This document shows positions 28,101 through 35,341 of a stretch of DNA of 64,000 bases, piece after piece. The notes beneath the pieces are model-generated. The model was not told the origin of the DNA. It was given only the letters and a program-made list of their open reading frames with translations, and ran no database searches. Source of the DNA: Bacillota bacterium (GTDB lineage Bacteria; Bacillota; Clostridia; Acetivibrionales; DTU013); contig JAEYRV010000016.1 of the NCBI GenBank assembly GCA_023435305.1, positions 1 to 64,000 of the forward strand, in the 5' to 3' direction. Made by a program: the position numbers and the translations under genes. The first letter of the stretch is position 1, and each line of letters starts with the position of its first letter.

Positions 28101-31100
28101 TGAGCCTACAACTGAGAAGTCGGCCGCATTAGCACCGCCGGTCTTAGACCATGTAAGTGCGTCAGTAAATCCGGTAATCGCTGTTGCATCAGTTGCCGTA
28201 AGCGCACATACGGTTGCGCCGTTTGTAGCCGCAGTCGTACTTATTGTCTGGTTAGCTGAAGTCGTAACAGATGGCGATACACTATCCTCAGTAATAGCAA
28301 CATTTGCAGTTGTGCTTTCATTGCCAACAGTATCAGTTGCCTTAACGACTAGTGTATTTACAGCGTTCTGAGTCAGATTAACACTTATTGAATAGTTACC
28401 TCCGGCAGCAGTTCCTGTTGCTGTTGCAGAGCCGCCGGTAATAGTAATTGTTGCTCCTGCTTCAGCTGTGCCGCTAATCGTAATGCTGTCTGCATTTATA
28501 GTTTGTGTTGCAGTTGTAATAGTTGGTGCAGCAGGAGCTGTGCTGTCCTCAGTAATTGCAACGCTTGCGGTCGCGCTGTTATTCCCAGCAGCATCCGTTG
28601 CCTTAACAACCAGTGTGTTCACAGAATCCTGAGTCAGACTTACACTTATAGAATAGTTTCCTCCGGTAGCTGTTCCGGTCGCTGTTGCAGAGCCGCCGGT
28701 TATGGTAATCGTCGCTCCGGCTTCTGCCGTGCCACTAATCGTAATGCTGTCTGCATTTATAGTTTGTGTTACAGTTGTAATAGTTGGTGCAGCAGGTGCA
28801 GTGCTGTCCTCAGTAATTGCAACGCTTGCGGTTGCGCTGTTATTCCCAGCAGCATCCGTTGCCTTAACAACCAGTGTGTTCACAGAATCCTGAGTCAGAC
28901 TTACACTTATAGAATAGTTGCCTCCGGCTGCTGTTCCGGTCGCTGTTGCCGCTCCTCCGGTTATGGTAATCGTCGCTCCGGCTTCAGCTGTTCCGCTTAT
29001 TGTAATGCTGCCTGCATTGATAGCTTGCGGAAGTGTCGATATAATCGGTGCATCCGGCACTAAGCTGTCGAATGTTCGGCTAAGCTCCACTGCTGCTGTG
29101 TTGCCAATACCTGCCGAGTCAGCGACTCCCGCACCCACATTGACCGTAACCACGCCCTGTCCAGAAGGGGTTATATCGGCTGTGTATGTTGCTCCGGCAC
29201 CGCTCAAATTACTTGCTGCGCCGTTTGTTACCGTAATATCGCCCACTTCGAAACCCGTAACACTCTCGCTGAATGTAATCGTAACTGAAAACGGAGAGCT
29301 GTTTGTCGGGTTAGCTGTCGCAGACGTTATTGTGACTTTCGGCGCTACCTTGCTGACCAAAATGCCGTTACCATTCAGGTCGGCAACAACCACATTAGAA
29401 TCTGCTCCCGCCGCCCAATCTTCGGCAGCTCCCAGATTATATGTAGTTTCACCCGTTGAGCTTGTTCCGTTCTTGTTCAGGATAAAGTTGACTGCTTCTT
29501 TATCTTCTGGGCTCAGAGTAATCGTAAATGAAGTTCCGTTTGTGATTTCAACGTCGGAGGAATTAGTTAGTGTGCGGGTTGCTCCATCTTTACCGGTCAA
29601 TACAAACTTGCTCACGTCTATATCGTTTGTAGCTCCGGCCAGCTTCAAAAACCCCGTGCCAGTTACCACAAGCGAACCGGTACTTGCGTCATATGTTGCG
29701 CTTGTGATTGACGGCGCAGCTACGTTGCTGACCGTAATGCCGTTCCCTGTCGTATCCGCTACAAGCACAGCAGAATCTGCTCCCGCTGCCCAATCTTCGG
29801 CAGCCGCCAAATTATAAATAGTTCCGCCTGTTGAACTTGTTCCAATCTTGTTCAGAATAAGGTTCACTGCTGATTTATCTGTTGCACTAAAAATAATAGT
29901 GAACGAAGTTCCGCTTGTAATTTCAACGTTGGGGGTATCAGTAAGGGTGTAAGTAGCTCCGCCTTCACCCGTCAAAGTAAACTTGTTTGCTACTATATCG
30001 TTGTTAGCTCCGTACAGCTTCAAGAACCCTGTACCAGTTACCGTCAGCACACCAGTACTTGCGTTGTAAGTTGCGCTCGTTATGGTCGGGGTAGCTACGT
30101 TACTGACTGTAATTCCGTTGCCTGTAGTATCCGCGACATCCACTGCAGAATCTGCACCTGCAGCCCAATCTTCGTCCGCCCTCAAATTATATGTAGATAT
30201 GTCCGTTGAGCTTGTCCCGATCTTGTTCAGTATAAGGTTTACTGCTGCCTTATCTGTTGCACTCAGCGATAATGTAAACGAAGTTCCGCTTGTAATTTCA
30301 ACGTTGGGGGTATCAGTAAGGGTGTAAGTAGCTCCGCCTTCACCCGTCAAAGTAAACTTGTTTGCTACTATATCGTTGTTAGCTCCACTCAGCGACAAAA
30401 GCCCCGTACCAGTTACCACCAGTGCACCGGTACTAGCGTCATATGTTGCGCTTGTGATTGTGGGCACGGCTACGTTGCTTACCGTAATGCCGTTGCCGGT
30501 AGCGTCTGATGTGTCTCCAGCAGTAACATCACTGTCCCAATCATCCGCCGCTGCTAGGTTGTAATTTGTGCCACTTGTGGAGCTCGTCCCGTTTTTATTT
30601 AAAATATGATTGACTGCTGCCTTGTCGTCATCATTCAGTGTCAACGAAAAGTCGGTTGCGCTGGTGGCATTCACATTACCAGTGGTAAGCGTATATGTAC
30701 TTCCGCCCTCGCCAGTCAACGTAAGCTTACTTACATCAATCGTGTCGCCCAGTGTCATACCGCTGCCTGTAACGGCTAATACTCCCGTGCTTGCGTTGTA
30801 GGTGGCGGAGGTGATGGATGGCCCTGCTGCCGACACATTCAATACATAGTCTTCAATCTCACCGGCAAGTACATAGCATTGATAGTCTCCGGTATTATCA
30901 GTTGCATTAGGCGTATCAGCATCCAGCATTACGCGCATGTAAATATTGCCTGTAACAGCATATGAAGGCACTGTGACAGTTTTTGTAAAGGTTTTGGTTG
31001 CAGGTGATCCTGTTTCGGTACTACCATACCATTCTGCAACCTCTTCACCTGTATCAAGGCTCAAACCGGTAGTTGTACCATTATCATGGTCGCCATTCCA

Positions 31101-31484
31101 GTCGATATAGACTGCTAGATAAGACCAAGATAGATCTTCACCACTTATTGTTACAGATAATGTATAGGATTGTCCAATCACAATATCTCCGGGGGCTACT
31201 TGAGTTGGAGTTCTTCCGTAATCTGTGTGCCAAACACCCCCGCTGTAAGTTCCATCACTGCTGTTATCAATTTCGGCAAAGGTAACATTGGTTATGTAGT
31301 CTTTGTAATCGTGACAGTTAGCGCTTTGGTCTGTACCTGTATTAGGAGGAGTAATAAAAGCAACTTCTAATGCAGTTGGTGCAGTATATGCACTTGCCTG
31401 CATCGTCACCACCGGTAACAGGCTTATTACAAGCGCCAGCGCAAAGACTATTGATATCAGCTTTCTCTTAATTGTCATCAGCAT
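25152..31484 (-). CDS. Giant SLH surface protein with GEVED, Ig-like and cadherin-like repeats
   Basis: About 2,110 residues from the ATG at 31484, six bases behind GGAGGT. The order is: signal peptide (ending MQASA), a GEVED-type beta domain (about 35-220, closing with GEIEDYVLNV), four to five repeats of about 125 residues (SATYNASTGVLTVTGTGF...), a Big-type domain, three to four 87-residue Ig-like Big_13 repeats (TINADSITISGTAEAGATIT), a VCBS/cadherin-like block, three cadherin-like repeats of about 100 residues (DIALSATSVNENVAGNTTVG), a Thr/Pro-rich linker, a ZU5-like beta domain and three C-terminal SLH domains (ASHWAKDAINDMG...). It should be displayed on the wall as an adhesin. It is the largest cargo gene of the element. 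Confidence 0.85.
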   Translation of the reverse strand: MLMTIKRKLISIVFALALVISLLPVVTMQASAYTAPTALEVAFITPPNTGTDQSANCHDYKDYITNVTFAEIDNSSDGTYSGGVWHTDYGRTPTQVAPGDIVIGQSYTLSVTISGEDLSWSYLAVYIDWNGDHDNGTTTGLSLDTGEEVAEWYGSTETGSPATKTFTKTVTVPSYAVTGNIYMRVMLDADTPNATDNTGDYQCYVLAGEIEDYVLNVSAAGPSITSATYNASTGVLAVTGSGMTLGDTIDVSKLTLTGEGGSTYTLTTGNVNATSATDFSLTLNDDDKAAVNHILNKNGTSSTSGTNYNLAAADDWDSDVTAGDTSDATGNGITVSNVAVPTITSATYDASTGALVVTGTGLLSLSGANNDIVANKFTLTGEGGATYTLTDTPNVEITSGTSFTLSLSATDKAAVNLILNKIGTSSTDISTYNLRADEDWAAGADSAVDVADTTGNGITVSNVATPTITSATYNASTGVLTVTGTGFLKLYGANNDIVANKFTLTGEGGATYTLTDTPNVEITSGTSFTIIFSATDKSAVNLILNKIGTSSTGGTIYNLAAAEDWAAGADSAVLVADTTGNGITVSNVAAPSITSATYDASTGSLVVTGTGFLKLAGATNDIDVSKFVLTGKDGATRTLTNSSDVEITNGTSFTITLSPEDKEAVNFILNKNGTSSTGETTYNLGAAEDWAAGADSNVVVADLNGNGILVSKVAPKVTITSATANPTNSSPFSVTITFSESVTGFEVGDITVTNGAASNLSGAGATYTADITPSGQGVVTVNVGAGVADSAGIGNTAAVELSRTFDSLVPDAPIISTLPQAINAGSITISGTAEAGATITITGGAATATGTAAGGNYSISVSLTQDSVNTLVVKATDAAGNNSATASVAITEDSTAPAAPTITTVTQTINADSITISGTAEAGATITITGGSATATGTATGGNYSISVSLTQDSVNTLVVKATDAAGNNSATASVAITEDSTAPAAPTITTATQTINADSITISGTAEAGATITITGGSATATGTAAGGNYSISVNLTQNAVNTLVVKATDTVGNESTTANVAITEDSVSPSVTTSANQTISTTAATNGATVCALTATDATAITGFTDALTWSKTGGANAADFSVVGSDLKIANAVGLVAGSYIVQVTATDVAGNTNAQTITVAVVIGPTVNAVSHSYTDTAANDTFGNSSDNISATPNSGSITGYGISGGIADTTHAGYTLSKAGTYGTLYVNDTTGAYVYVPTSDALLNAQTATVTDVFSITATDGAGTAGNSLTITINGVNDTPTDIALSATSVNENVAGNTTVGSLSSTDADAGNTFNYTLVAGVDSTDNASFNIDGSNLRITNSPNFETKSSYSVRVRTTDQGGLWFEKAFTITINDVNEAPTDIALSANSVNENVVADTVVGALSSTDVDATNTFTYTLAAGAGDADNASFNIFGSNLRVTNSPNYESKNSYSVRVRTTDQGGLWFEEAFTITINDVNEAPTDIGLSASAINENVAANTVVGALTSTDADAVNTFTYTLVSGADSTDNGAFNIDGNNLRITNSPNYEAKSSYSVRVRSTDQGGLWFEEAFTININNIDEVPVISTGDSISVVEGTTIAFTAAGSDPEGSPITWTISGGADAAKFSINAGVVTFGTAPSFGTPTDSDTNNTYVVQITANDGTLEASKTVTVTVTAAPVYDSPSTPATPANSAVVEVNGEKQDAGQTNTQTTGGTTTTTITVDDTKLDKILESKGNNATVTLPASGNPDVVVGQLTGQTVKNMETKEAVLEIKTQTVTYTLPASQINIDAVSSQLGAQVELKDIKVNVKIAEPPADTVKIVENTANKGNYQLVVKPVEFEITCTSGDTTVEVSRFNGYVERTIAIPDGIDPSKITTGIVLNSDGTFSHVPTSIVMIGGKYFAKINSLTNSTYSVIYNPVTFTDVASHWAKDAINDMGSRMVVTGIGGGIYEPERSITRAEFAAIVVRAMGLKKGTTESAFGDVALTDWFNGYVDTATAYSLITGYDNVSFAPNDTITREQAMAILARAMKLTGLSVTLTNSEASALLASYTDAGLISDYAKAGAAACIKTGVVSGTTASTLSPKDSVTRAEVAAMVQRLLQKSGLI
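28280..29040 (-). repeat. Near-identical 261-bp tandem repeats inside the giant surface gene
   Basis: The word GTGCTGTCCTCAGTAATTGC at 28540 recurs at 28801, and the flanking sequence is nearly identical over whole 261-bp units (87 codons, one Ig-like domain). A third, slightly older unit lies to the left. DNA this similar can gain or lose units by slippage or recombination. Confidence 0.8.
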
Positions 31485-31637
31485 ATTTTTACCTCCGAAA
31501 TTTCTTTTGTAAGGTTTATTCACTTATTATTGCTTTGCTAGATTTCTTCTTTAATCTCTTCCAAGAGCTTTGCGTATTCGCGGCACTTTATCAGCCCCCA
31601 GCGGTGCGCGAAGACTGATATTTTAAGTTGCGTGGCA

Positions 31638-31760
31638 TTATTCCACCGGGGCAAGAACAGTTGCTGCCTTTGCAAGCAGCGTAACAGCCGGCAGAAGGCT
31701 AATCACCAGCGCAAGGGTCACGAGCATTGCCAATACTTTCTTTCTTATTTGTTTAACCAT
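31638..31760 (-). CDS. Orphan signal-peptide microORF upstream of the giant surface gene
   Basis: A 40-codon frame with an excellent AGGAGG seven bases before the ATG encodes little more than a secretion signal: a basic start (MVKQIRKK), a hydrophobic core, LALVISLLPAVTLLAKA, and then APVE-stop. The core is strikingly like the giant protein's own signal (LALVISLLPVV). After the stop, another frame still reads WGLIKCREYAKLLEEIKEEI (about 31625-31545), perhaps debris of the lost body. It is probably the 5' remnant of a deleted paralogous surface gene, or a leader that still drives translation of the downstream gene. Confidence 0.5.
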   Translation of the reverse strand: MVKQIRKKVLAMLVTLALVISLLPAVTLLAKAATVLAPVE

Positions 31761-31925
31761 TTTGAATCCTCCTCGTATATGAACGGATTATTTTTTATCA
31801 GGCAAGTGGAAAATGCTATAATAAATATGGTAAAATAAACTGCTATTCAAAATAACAGACCGAAGTCCGTTAATAAAAATATTATATATTAAATGGTAAT
31901 AAGATGCAATACGGGAGAGAAAAAA

Positions 31926-32531
31926 TTGGAAAAAAACATTACCGGTATAAGAGAAAAGAAATCCGCCGAAACAAAAGAAAAAATATACAGAAGCGCCGAG
32001 CTTCTGTTTAGAGAATACGGCCTTGAAAATGTCAGCCTTAATTCCATCATCAGCCACGCCGGGGTATCCAAGGGGTCCTTTTATTCACACTTCGATTCAA
32101 AGGATTCTCTTGAGGCGGATTTTATAAAAGATGTTATTGGCAGGATGAATTTCAGCTATGAAACCGTTATTGCCGAAAATGCCCCGGCGGCCGATATGTT
32201 TTCTTCCTTGCTTGAAAAAGTATCGCATAACATTACAGAGGAATTGGGACACGCCCTTGTGAAAACCGCAGGTCTGATTCAAATCAGAAAAAGCATGAAC
32301 TTTGAAATGCTTATGAGCTTCAACAAGGGTCTTTACGGCGCAGTGTACAAGCTTGTAAGTATGGGCATTGAACAAGGAGAATTTAAGACTTGCGACAATG
32401 CCGAAACGATAGCCGAGGATATAGTAACGACAATAAGGGGCTTTATTTTTGAGTGGATAGTGAGATACCCGGATATGGATTTAAACGCCTGCCTGCAAAA
32501 GCATTTTAAAATATACTTCGCGGGGCTATAG
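31926..32531 (+). CDS. TetR/AcrR family transcriptional regulator
   Basis: This encodes 201 residues from a TTG at 31926 with GGGAGAG six bases before it; an ATG at 31893 lacks a ribosome site. The TetR HTH is clear: KEKIYRSAELLFREYG, then VSLNSIISHAGVSKGSFYSHFDSKD (residues about 13-58 overall). The ligand domain ends with FIFEWIVRYPDMDLNA. It is divergent from the microORF and giant surface gene and sits 166 bases from the former, so it may repress the surface locus. No operator could be defined. Confidence 0.85.
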   Translation: MEKNITGIREKKSAETKEKIYRSAELLFREYGLENVSLNSIISHAGVSKGSFYSHFDSKDSLEADFIKDVIGRMNFSYETVIAENAPAADMFSSLLEKVSHNITEELGHALVKTAGLIQIRKSMNFEMLMSFNKGLYGAVYKLVSMGIEQGEFKTCDNAETIAEDIVTTIRGFIFEWIVRYPDMDLNACLQKHFKIYFAGL

Positions 32532-32643
32532 CGAGGGCCTAATTTTTGGAAATTGGTTAATAACTGTTCAAAAACACCTATGGTTTTTTCTTTTTCGGCA
32601 CAGTAACGCTATTTTTATCTAGTTACTATATCTATATAATTAG

Positions 32644-32694
32644 GGTCGATATTTCCGACCTCCAGAAGTCGATATTTCCGACTCCTAGAGGTCG
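32644..32694. repeat. Two tandem 23-bp iteron-like repeats with GTCG/CGAC dyads
   Basis: Unit 1 (32644-32666) and unit 2 (32667-32689) share GTCGATATTTCCGAC and end TCCwAGA. A partial third unit, GGTCG, follows. Each core is itself an inverted repeat (GTCG-n7-CGAC). They directly abut the stop of the RepA-like gene, as iterons do in plasmid origins. Confidence 0.6.
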
Positions 32695-33059
32695 TTTTTT
32701 TCAACTTCTTGAAGCAACTGAACATAAATTCTGTCGGGTTTGCCTCGGCCTTGCTTATGGCGCGAAATCAGGCCGCTACGCTCCAGCTCTTGGAGCGTTT
32801 TCATAGCCTTGTCACGCCCGCAGCGCAAGAAATGACAAACTTCATCTACCGTGCAATAAACAAAGACGCGTTGCTTTTCATCTCGCCAGTTGTTTTTCTC
32901 AGACAGGCTTTCCCGCGATAATAGTATTGAATAAAGAACTATGGACTCCAAGTGCATGGAGGAATAACGGGTATTCTCAAAAAGGAGCAAGTAAAGGCAA
33001 AAGTATGGCTCAGGCTTTTTTGGGGTATCTAATGCGCTATGGTTTTTCATCTCTCCCAT
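32685..33059 (-). CDS. Replication initiator RepA N-terminal-like protein
   Basis: This encodes 124 residues, or 121 from the second ATG. CLYLLLFENTRYSSMHLESIVLYSILLSR, taken in parts, matches the RepA_N opening (a Tyr-rich strand, then AKLLYSLLL-type helix). CTVDEVCHFLRCGRDKA and LERSGLISRHKQGRGKPDRIYV give the winged-helix core. Full RepA_N initiators are usually over 250 residues, so this is a short, single-domain form. Its start overlaps the relaxase 3' end by 13 bases, giving translational coupling. Together with the iterons at its 3' end it suggests the element can replicate after excision. Confidence 0.7.
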   Translation of the reverse strand: MGEMKNHSALDTPKKPEPYFCLYLLLFENTRYSSMHLESIVLYSILLSRESLSEKNNWRDEKQRVFVYCTVDEVCHFLRCGRDKAMKTLQELERSGLISRHKQGRGKPDRIYVQLLQEVEKNDL

Positions 33060-34432
33060 ACACGCGATCGCATCTCCTTCTTTTTCGCTTCACGCTCTCG
33101 GTAATAACTGCCTCTTTCGTTACGCATTTGTTCCTGAAGCCGCTGTTCCTCGCGGATAGTTTCTTTCATGGACGGCACACGGTTCAGCACTGCATCTGCA
33201 AGCCAAATTTGTTTTCTTGTTGCGGATATATCCTGCGTCAAAGCATCCCGCTCCGATTTCAAAGTCTCAATGCTCTCCGGTTCATAGCAGCGGCGCAGGC
33301 GGTTGTTAATTTTATCCCTGTCTTGAATTCTTTCGGCCAACACAGTTTTCTTTCGCTCAGCATAATCGGAAACCTCGGAGGCTGTGTTCAGTTTTTCGCG
33401 CCAAAGGAACCGGCACTGCTCTGTATATCTGTCAAGCTTGCGCAATTCCTCCCTCATGTACGGAGACAGCGGCTTGTGTTTTTCTTTGGGAACTGCGCCG
33501 AGAAGGTAAAGATAGTGAAGATACACAGCCAGAAAACCGGTTATCTTTGGTGCTCGCTTGATATTGCCCCTGCAGTGATATTTCTGCGATTGCTGAGGCT
33601 GAATTTTCTGATACCTCGGCTGTTTGCTTTGTACTTCATAGCTGTTTTGTCGTATGCGTTCCTGAATACGCCCAATGGAATAATCCTCGCCCAGCTGATA
33701 TAATCGGGTAGGCTTTTCGCCGCCAACAGCACAGATTGTCACGTATTTACGGTTTTCAGGAGCTCTGATTTCATAACCGTATAGCTTCAGCATCCGGGCT
33801 AAGTCTTTCGCGTCATGTGAAGCAGCTATACTCCTGTCAATGGCGTCGCGAATGAGGTTGTACTTAGTCGGCTCACCGCGCTTCTCTGCTTGGTAAATAC
33901 AGCGCGGAGTTTTGTCCTTGGGGTTTTGGATAACCGACAAACCATACTCGCGGCAGAGCTGATCAGATACGCGCCTCAAGTCTAGGTGCGTGCCTTTCTT
34001 GACAATCAGCTTTTTTCCATCTACAAAGGATACGGAATTGATCACGAAATGATTATGACAGCAGTCTGTATTGAGATGCGTAGCAACAAGAACCTCATAG
34101 CGGTCGCCCCACATCTCCTGCGCAAATCTCACGCCTATTTCATGCGCTAGCTCCGGCGTCACCTCGCCGGGGGCAAAACTCTGGTAACCGTGAAACGCTA
34201 CATTTGTGCCCTTGTTGGCAAAGCGGCGTTTGGTATTAATCATCTGCTCGCAGGCGGTTTCAGCAAAACAGTTTATCCCAGTGATGAAATATTTTTGTTC
34301 GGTTTTATCTTCATTCTCAGCGTAGTGCAGAACATTCTGCAAATCTCGGCAACCAGTTTTCTCAGGGTTGTTTGCGTAGTTTACCACATCAGCCAGAGAG
34401 TTCTTCACCGCCCAGATCGATGTTGTTGCCAC
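33047..34432 (-). CDS. MobA/VirD2-type relaxase
   Basis: This 461-residue protein matches the relaxase/mobilization nuclease domain (residues 1-250). The metal-binding three-His signature HLNTDCCHNHFVIN lies at about 118-131, and the N-terminal Tyr cluster around NYANNPEKT holds the likely nicking tyrosine. The C-terminal 200 residues are coiled coil and basic (ERKKTVLAERIQDRDKINN). It nicks oriT and leads the strand through a helper's type IV channel; no secretion genes are present here. The start overlaps the MobC gene by 44 bases. Confidence 0.9.
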   Translation of the reverse strand: MATTSIWAVKNSLADVVNYANNPEKTGCRDLQNVLHYAENEDKTEQKYFITGINCFAETACEQMINTKRRFANKGTNVAFHGYQSFAPGEVTPELAHEIGVRFAQEMWGDRYEVLVATHLNTDCCHNHFVINSVSFVDGKKLIVKKGTHLDLRRVSDQLCREYGLSVIQNPKDKTPRCIYQAEKRGEPTKYNLIRDAIDRSIAASHDAKDLARMLKLYGYEIRAPENRKYVTICAVGGEKPTRLYQLGEDYSIGRIQERIRQNSYEVQSKQPRYQKIQPQQSQKYHCRGNIKRAPKITGFLAVYLHYLYLLGAVPKEKHKPLSPYMREELRKLDRYTEQCRFLWREKLNTASEVSDYAERKKTVLAERIQDRDKINNRLRRCYEPESIETLKSERDALTQDISATRKQIWLADAVLNRVPSMKETIREEQRLQEQMRNERGSYYREREAKKKEMRSRVWER

Positions 34433-34724
34433 GGAAGCTCCTCCTCTCTATGTTGAGGAACTCATCCTCCAGACTGCGAACGAAGCGCACGATTACCTCG
34501 GCATTTTCCTGAGTGCTGCTTTCTTTGAAGGCCACATATAATGACATCAGCATGTGATTAATTTGCTGGTATTCAAACGGCGGCAAGGCCTTGGGGATGT
34601 ACCCCAAGGCCAACTTTCGCAGAAACTCCGAAACGGATAATCCACATCTCCGGGCGTTTTTGAAAATGATATCTCTTTCTTTTTCCGTCACCCGCAGGTT
34701 AATGTGTACGGTGCGTTCACGCAT
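34389..34724 (-). CDS. MobC-like mobilization accessory protein
   Basis: About 111 residues from the ATG at 34724 (MRERTVHINLRVTEKER). A ribbon-helix-helix DNA-binding N-terminus (about 3-50: RVTEKERDIIFKNARRCGLS, then VSEFLRKLALG) is typical of MobC/relaxosome proteins. A longer open frame to 34781 runs through the hairpin cluster and is less likely. It should bind oriT and help the relaxase. It is partly overlapped by both the relaxase gene and the small upstream ORF. Confidence 0.8.
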   Translation of the reverse strand: MRERTVHINLRVTEKERDIIFKNARRCGLSVSEFLRKLALGYIPKALPPFEYQQINHMLMSLYVAFKESSTQENAEVIVRFVRSLEDEFLNIERRSFRGNNIDLGGEELSG

Positions 34725-34983
34725 AGACGCCACCGTCAATAGAAACAGGGTACAAGGGACGGAGTCCCTGCCAAATCCCATAGATTTGGAATTGAGGCGT
34801 TACAACGCCTATGCTCGCTAAAGTCCCGGACTGCTCTTTTCTTGCCCCGTGCTTTTCTGTTTCAGGGTACTTGCTTTTTGCATTTTCTCTTGTTATACTC
34901 AAGCTGCAATTATGCATTGACGACTGTTCCCCGCCTGTTACCGCAGACGGAATTGGAGCGGTCGTTTCTTTTTTACCGGGCAT
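34717..34983 (-). CDS. Small element-borne protein of unknown function
   Basis: An 88-residue frame starts at an ATG that overlaps the end of the Xis-like gene, with GGAGG eight bases upstream; that is strong evidence for translational coupling. The protein is polar (residues 1-55 rich in Glu, Lys, Ser), with no signal or known domain. Its last 35 codons (IGVVTPQFQIYGIWQGL) run through three perfect hairpins that may be oriT and overlap the MobC start by eight bases. The real selection may be on the DNA rather than on the C-terminal peptide. Confidence 0.5.
   Translation of the reverse strand: MPGKKETTAPIPSAVTGGEQSSMHNCSLSITRENAKSKYPETEKHGARKEQSGTLASIGVVTPQFQIYGIWQGLRPLYPVSIDGGVYA
34755..34810. 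other. Candidate oriT: three consecutive perfect hairpins
   Basis: AGGGAC-gga-GTCCCT (34755-34769), CCAAATC-ccata-GATTTGG (34771-34789) and AGGCGT-taca-ACGCCT (34795-34810) are three perfect inverted repeats packed in 56 bases, immediately upstream of the MobC-relaxase genes. Such clusters mark origins of transfer of mobilizable elements. No nick site can be assigned. Confidence 0.5.
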
Positions 34984-35185
34984 TTGCTTCACCTCCCGTG
35001 TTCTTCTCAATCCATCCGATGAGCTTGTCCCGAGGTACAAGCTTCCGCTTCCCTATTTTCAGCGTCGGGAAGTCAGCCATGTTCAGAAGCTGATATGCTC
35101 TCGCTCTTGATACGCCAAGGGTTGATGCCAGCTGATCCGCATTCAGGATGTTCGGCAGGTCGCTGTAGATGTCGGTGTTTTTCAT
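34973..35185 (-). CDS. Excisionase-like helix-turn-helix protein
   Basis: This 70-residue protein is a single MerR/Xis-type winged helix: ILNADQLASTLGVSRARAYQLL, in parts at about 13-34, then FPTLKIGKRKLVPRDKLIGWIE. TCCTCC-complement (AGGAGGA) lies just upstream. Such small proteins are recombination directionality factors or regulators in integrative elements. It heads the minus-strand run with the small ORF, MobC, relaxase and RepA, and is divergent from the DUF6076 and integrase genes. Confidence 0.8.
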   Translation of the reverse strand: MKNTDIYSDLPNILNADQLASTLGVSRARAYQLLNMADFPTLKIGKRKLVPRDKLIGWIEKNTGGEANAR

Positions 35186-35205
35186 TTTTTCCTCCTAAAT
35201 AAGTA

Positions 35206-35234
35206 TTGACAGGATAGACTTACTATGCTATTAT
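35206..35234 (+). promoter_or_regulatory. Sigma-A-type promoter for DUF6076 and integrase genes
   Basis: TTGACA (35206-35211) and TATTAT (35229-35234) are separated by exactly 17 bases. This is the best consensus promoter in the window, about 100 bases before the DUF6076 start. It lies 21 bases from the Xis-like start, so the two directions may share control. Confidence 0.65.
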
Positions 35235-35341
35235 CATATGTGTGAGTCGCAAAGCACGGTAAGTATAACAATGTCGTATTTGTTTGTCAATAGTCTTATT
35301 GTTAACAAACTGTAAATATATATCTATTTGGAGGGGTATTT

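Noticed and set aside
28280..29040. CRISPR array
   Set aside because: The repeats are 261 bp long, contiguous and in frame with protein domains; there are no short repeats with unique spacers and no cas genes in the window.
28503..29817. Long plus-strand open frames opposite the giant SLH gene
   Set aside because: They are shadows created by the repetitive Thr/Ala/Gly-rich codons on the other strand; no ribosome sites, and low-complexity Cys/Ser or Val/Ala products.
32927..33703. 258-codon plus-strand frame
   Set aside because: It is antisense to the RepA-like and relaxase genes, which carry recognisable motifs.
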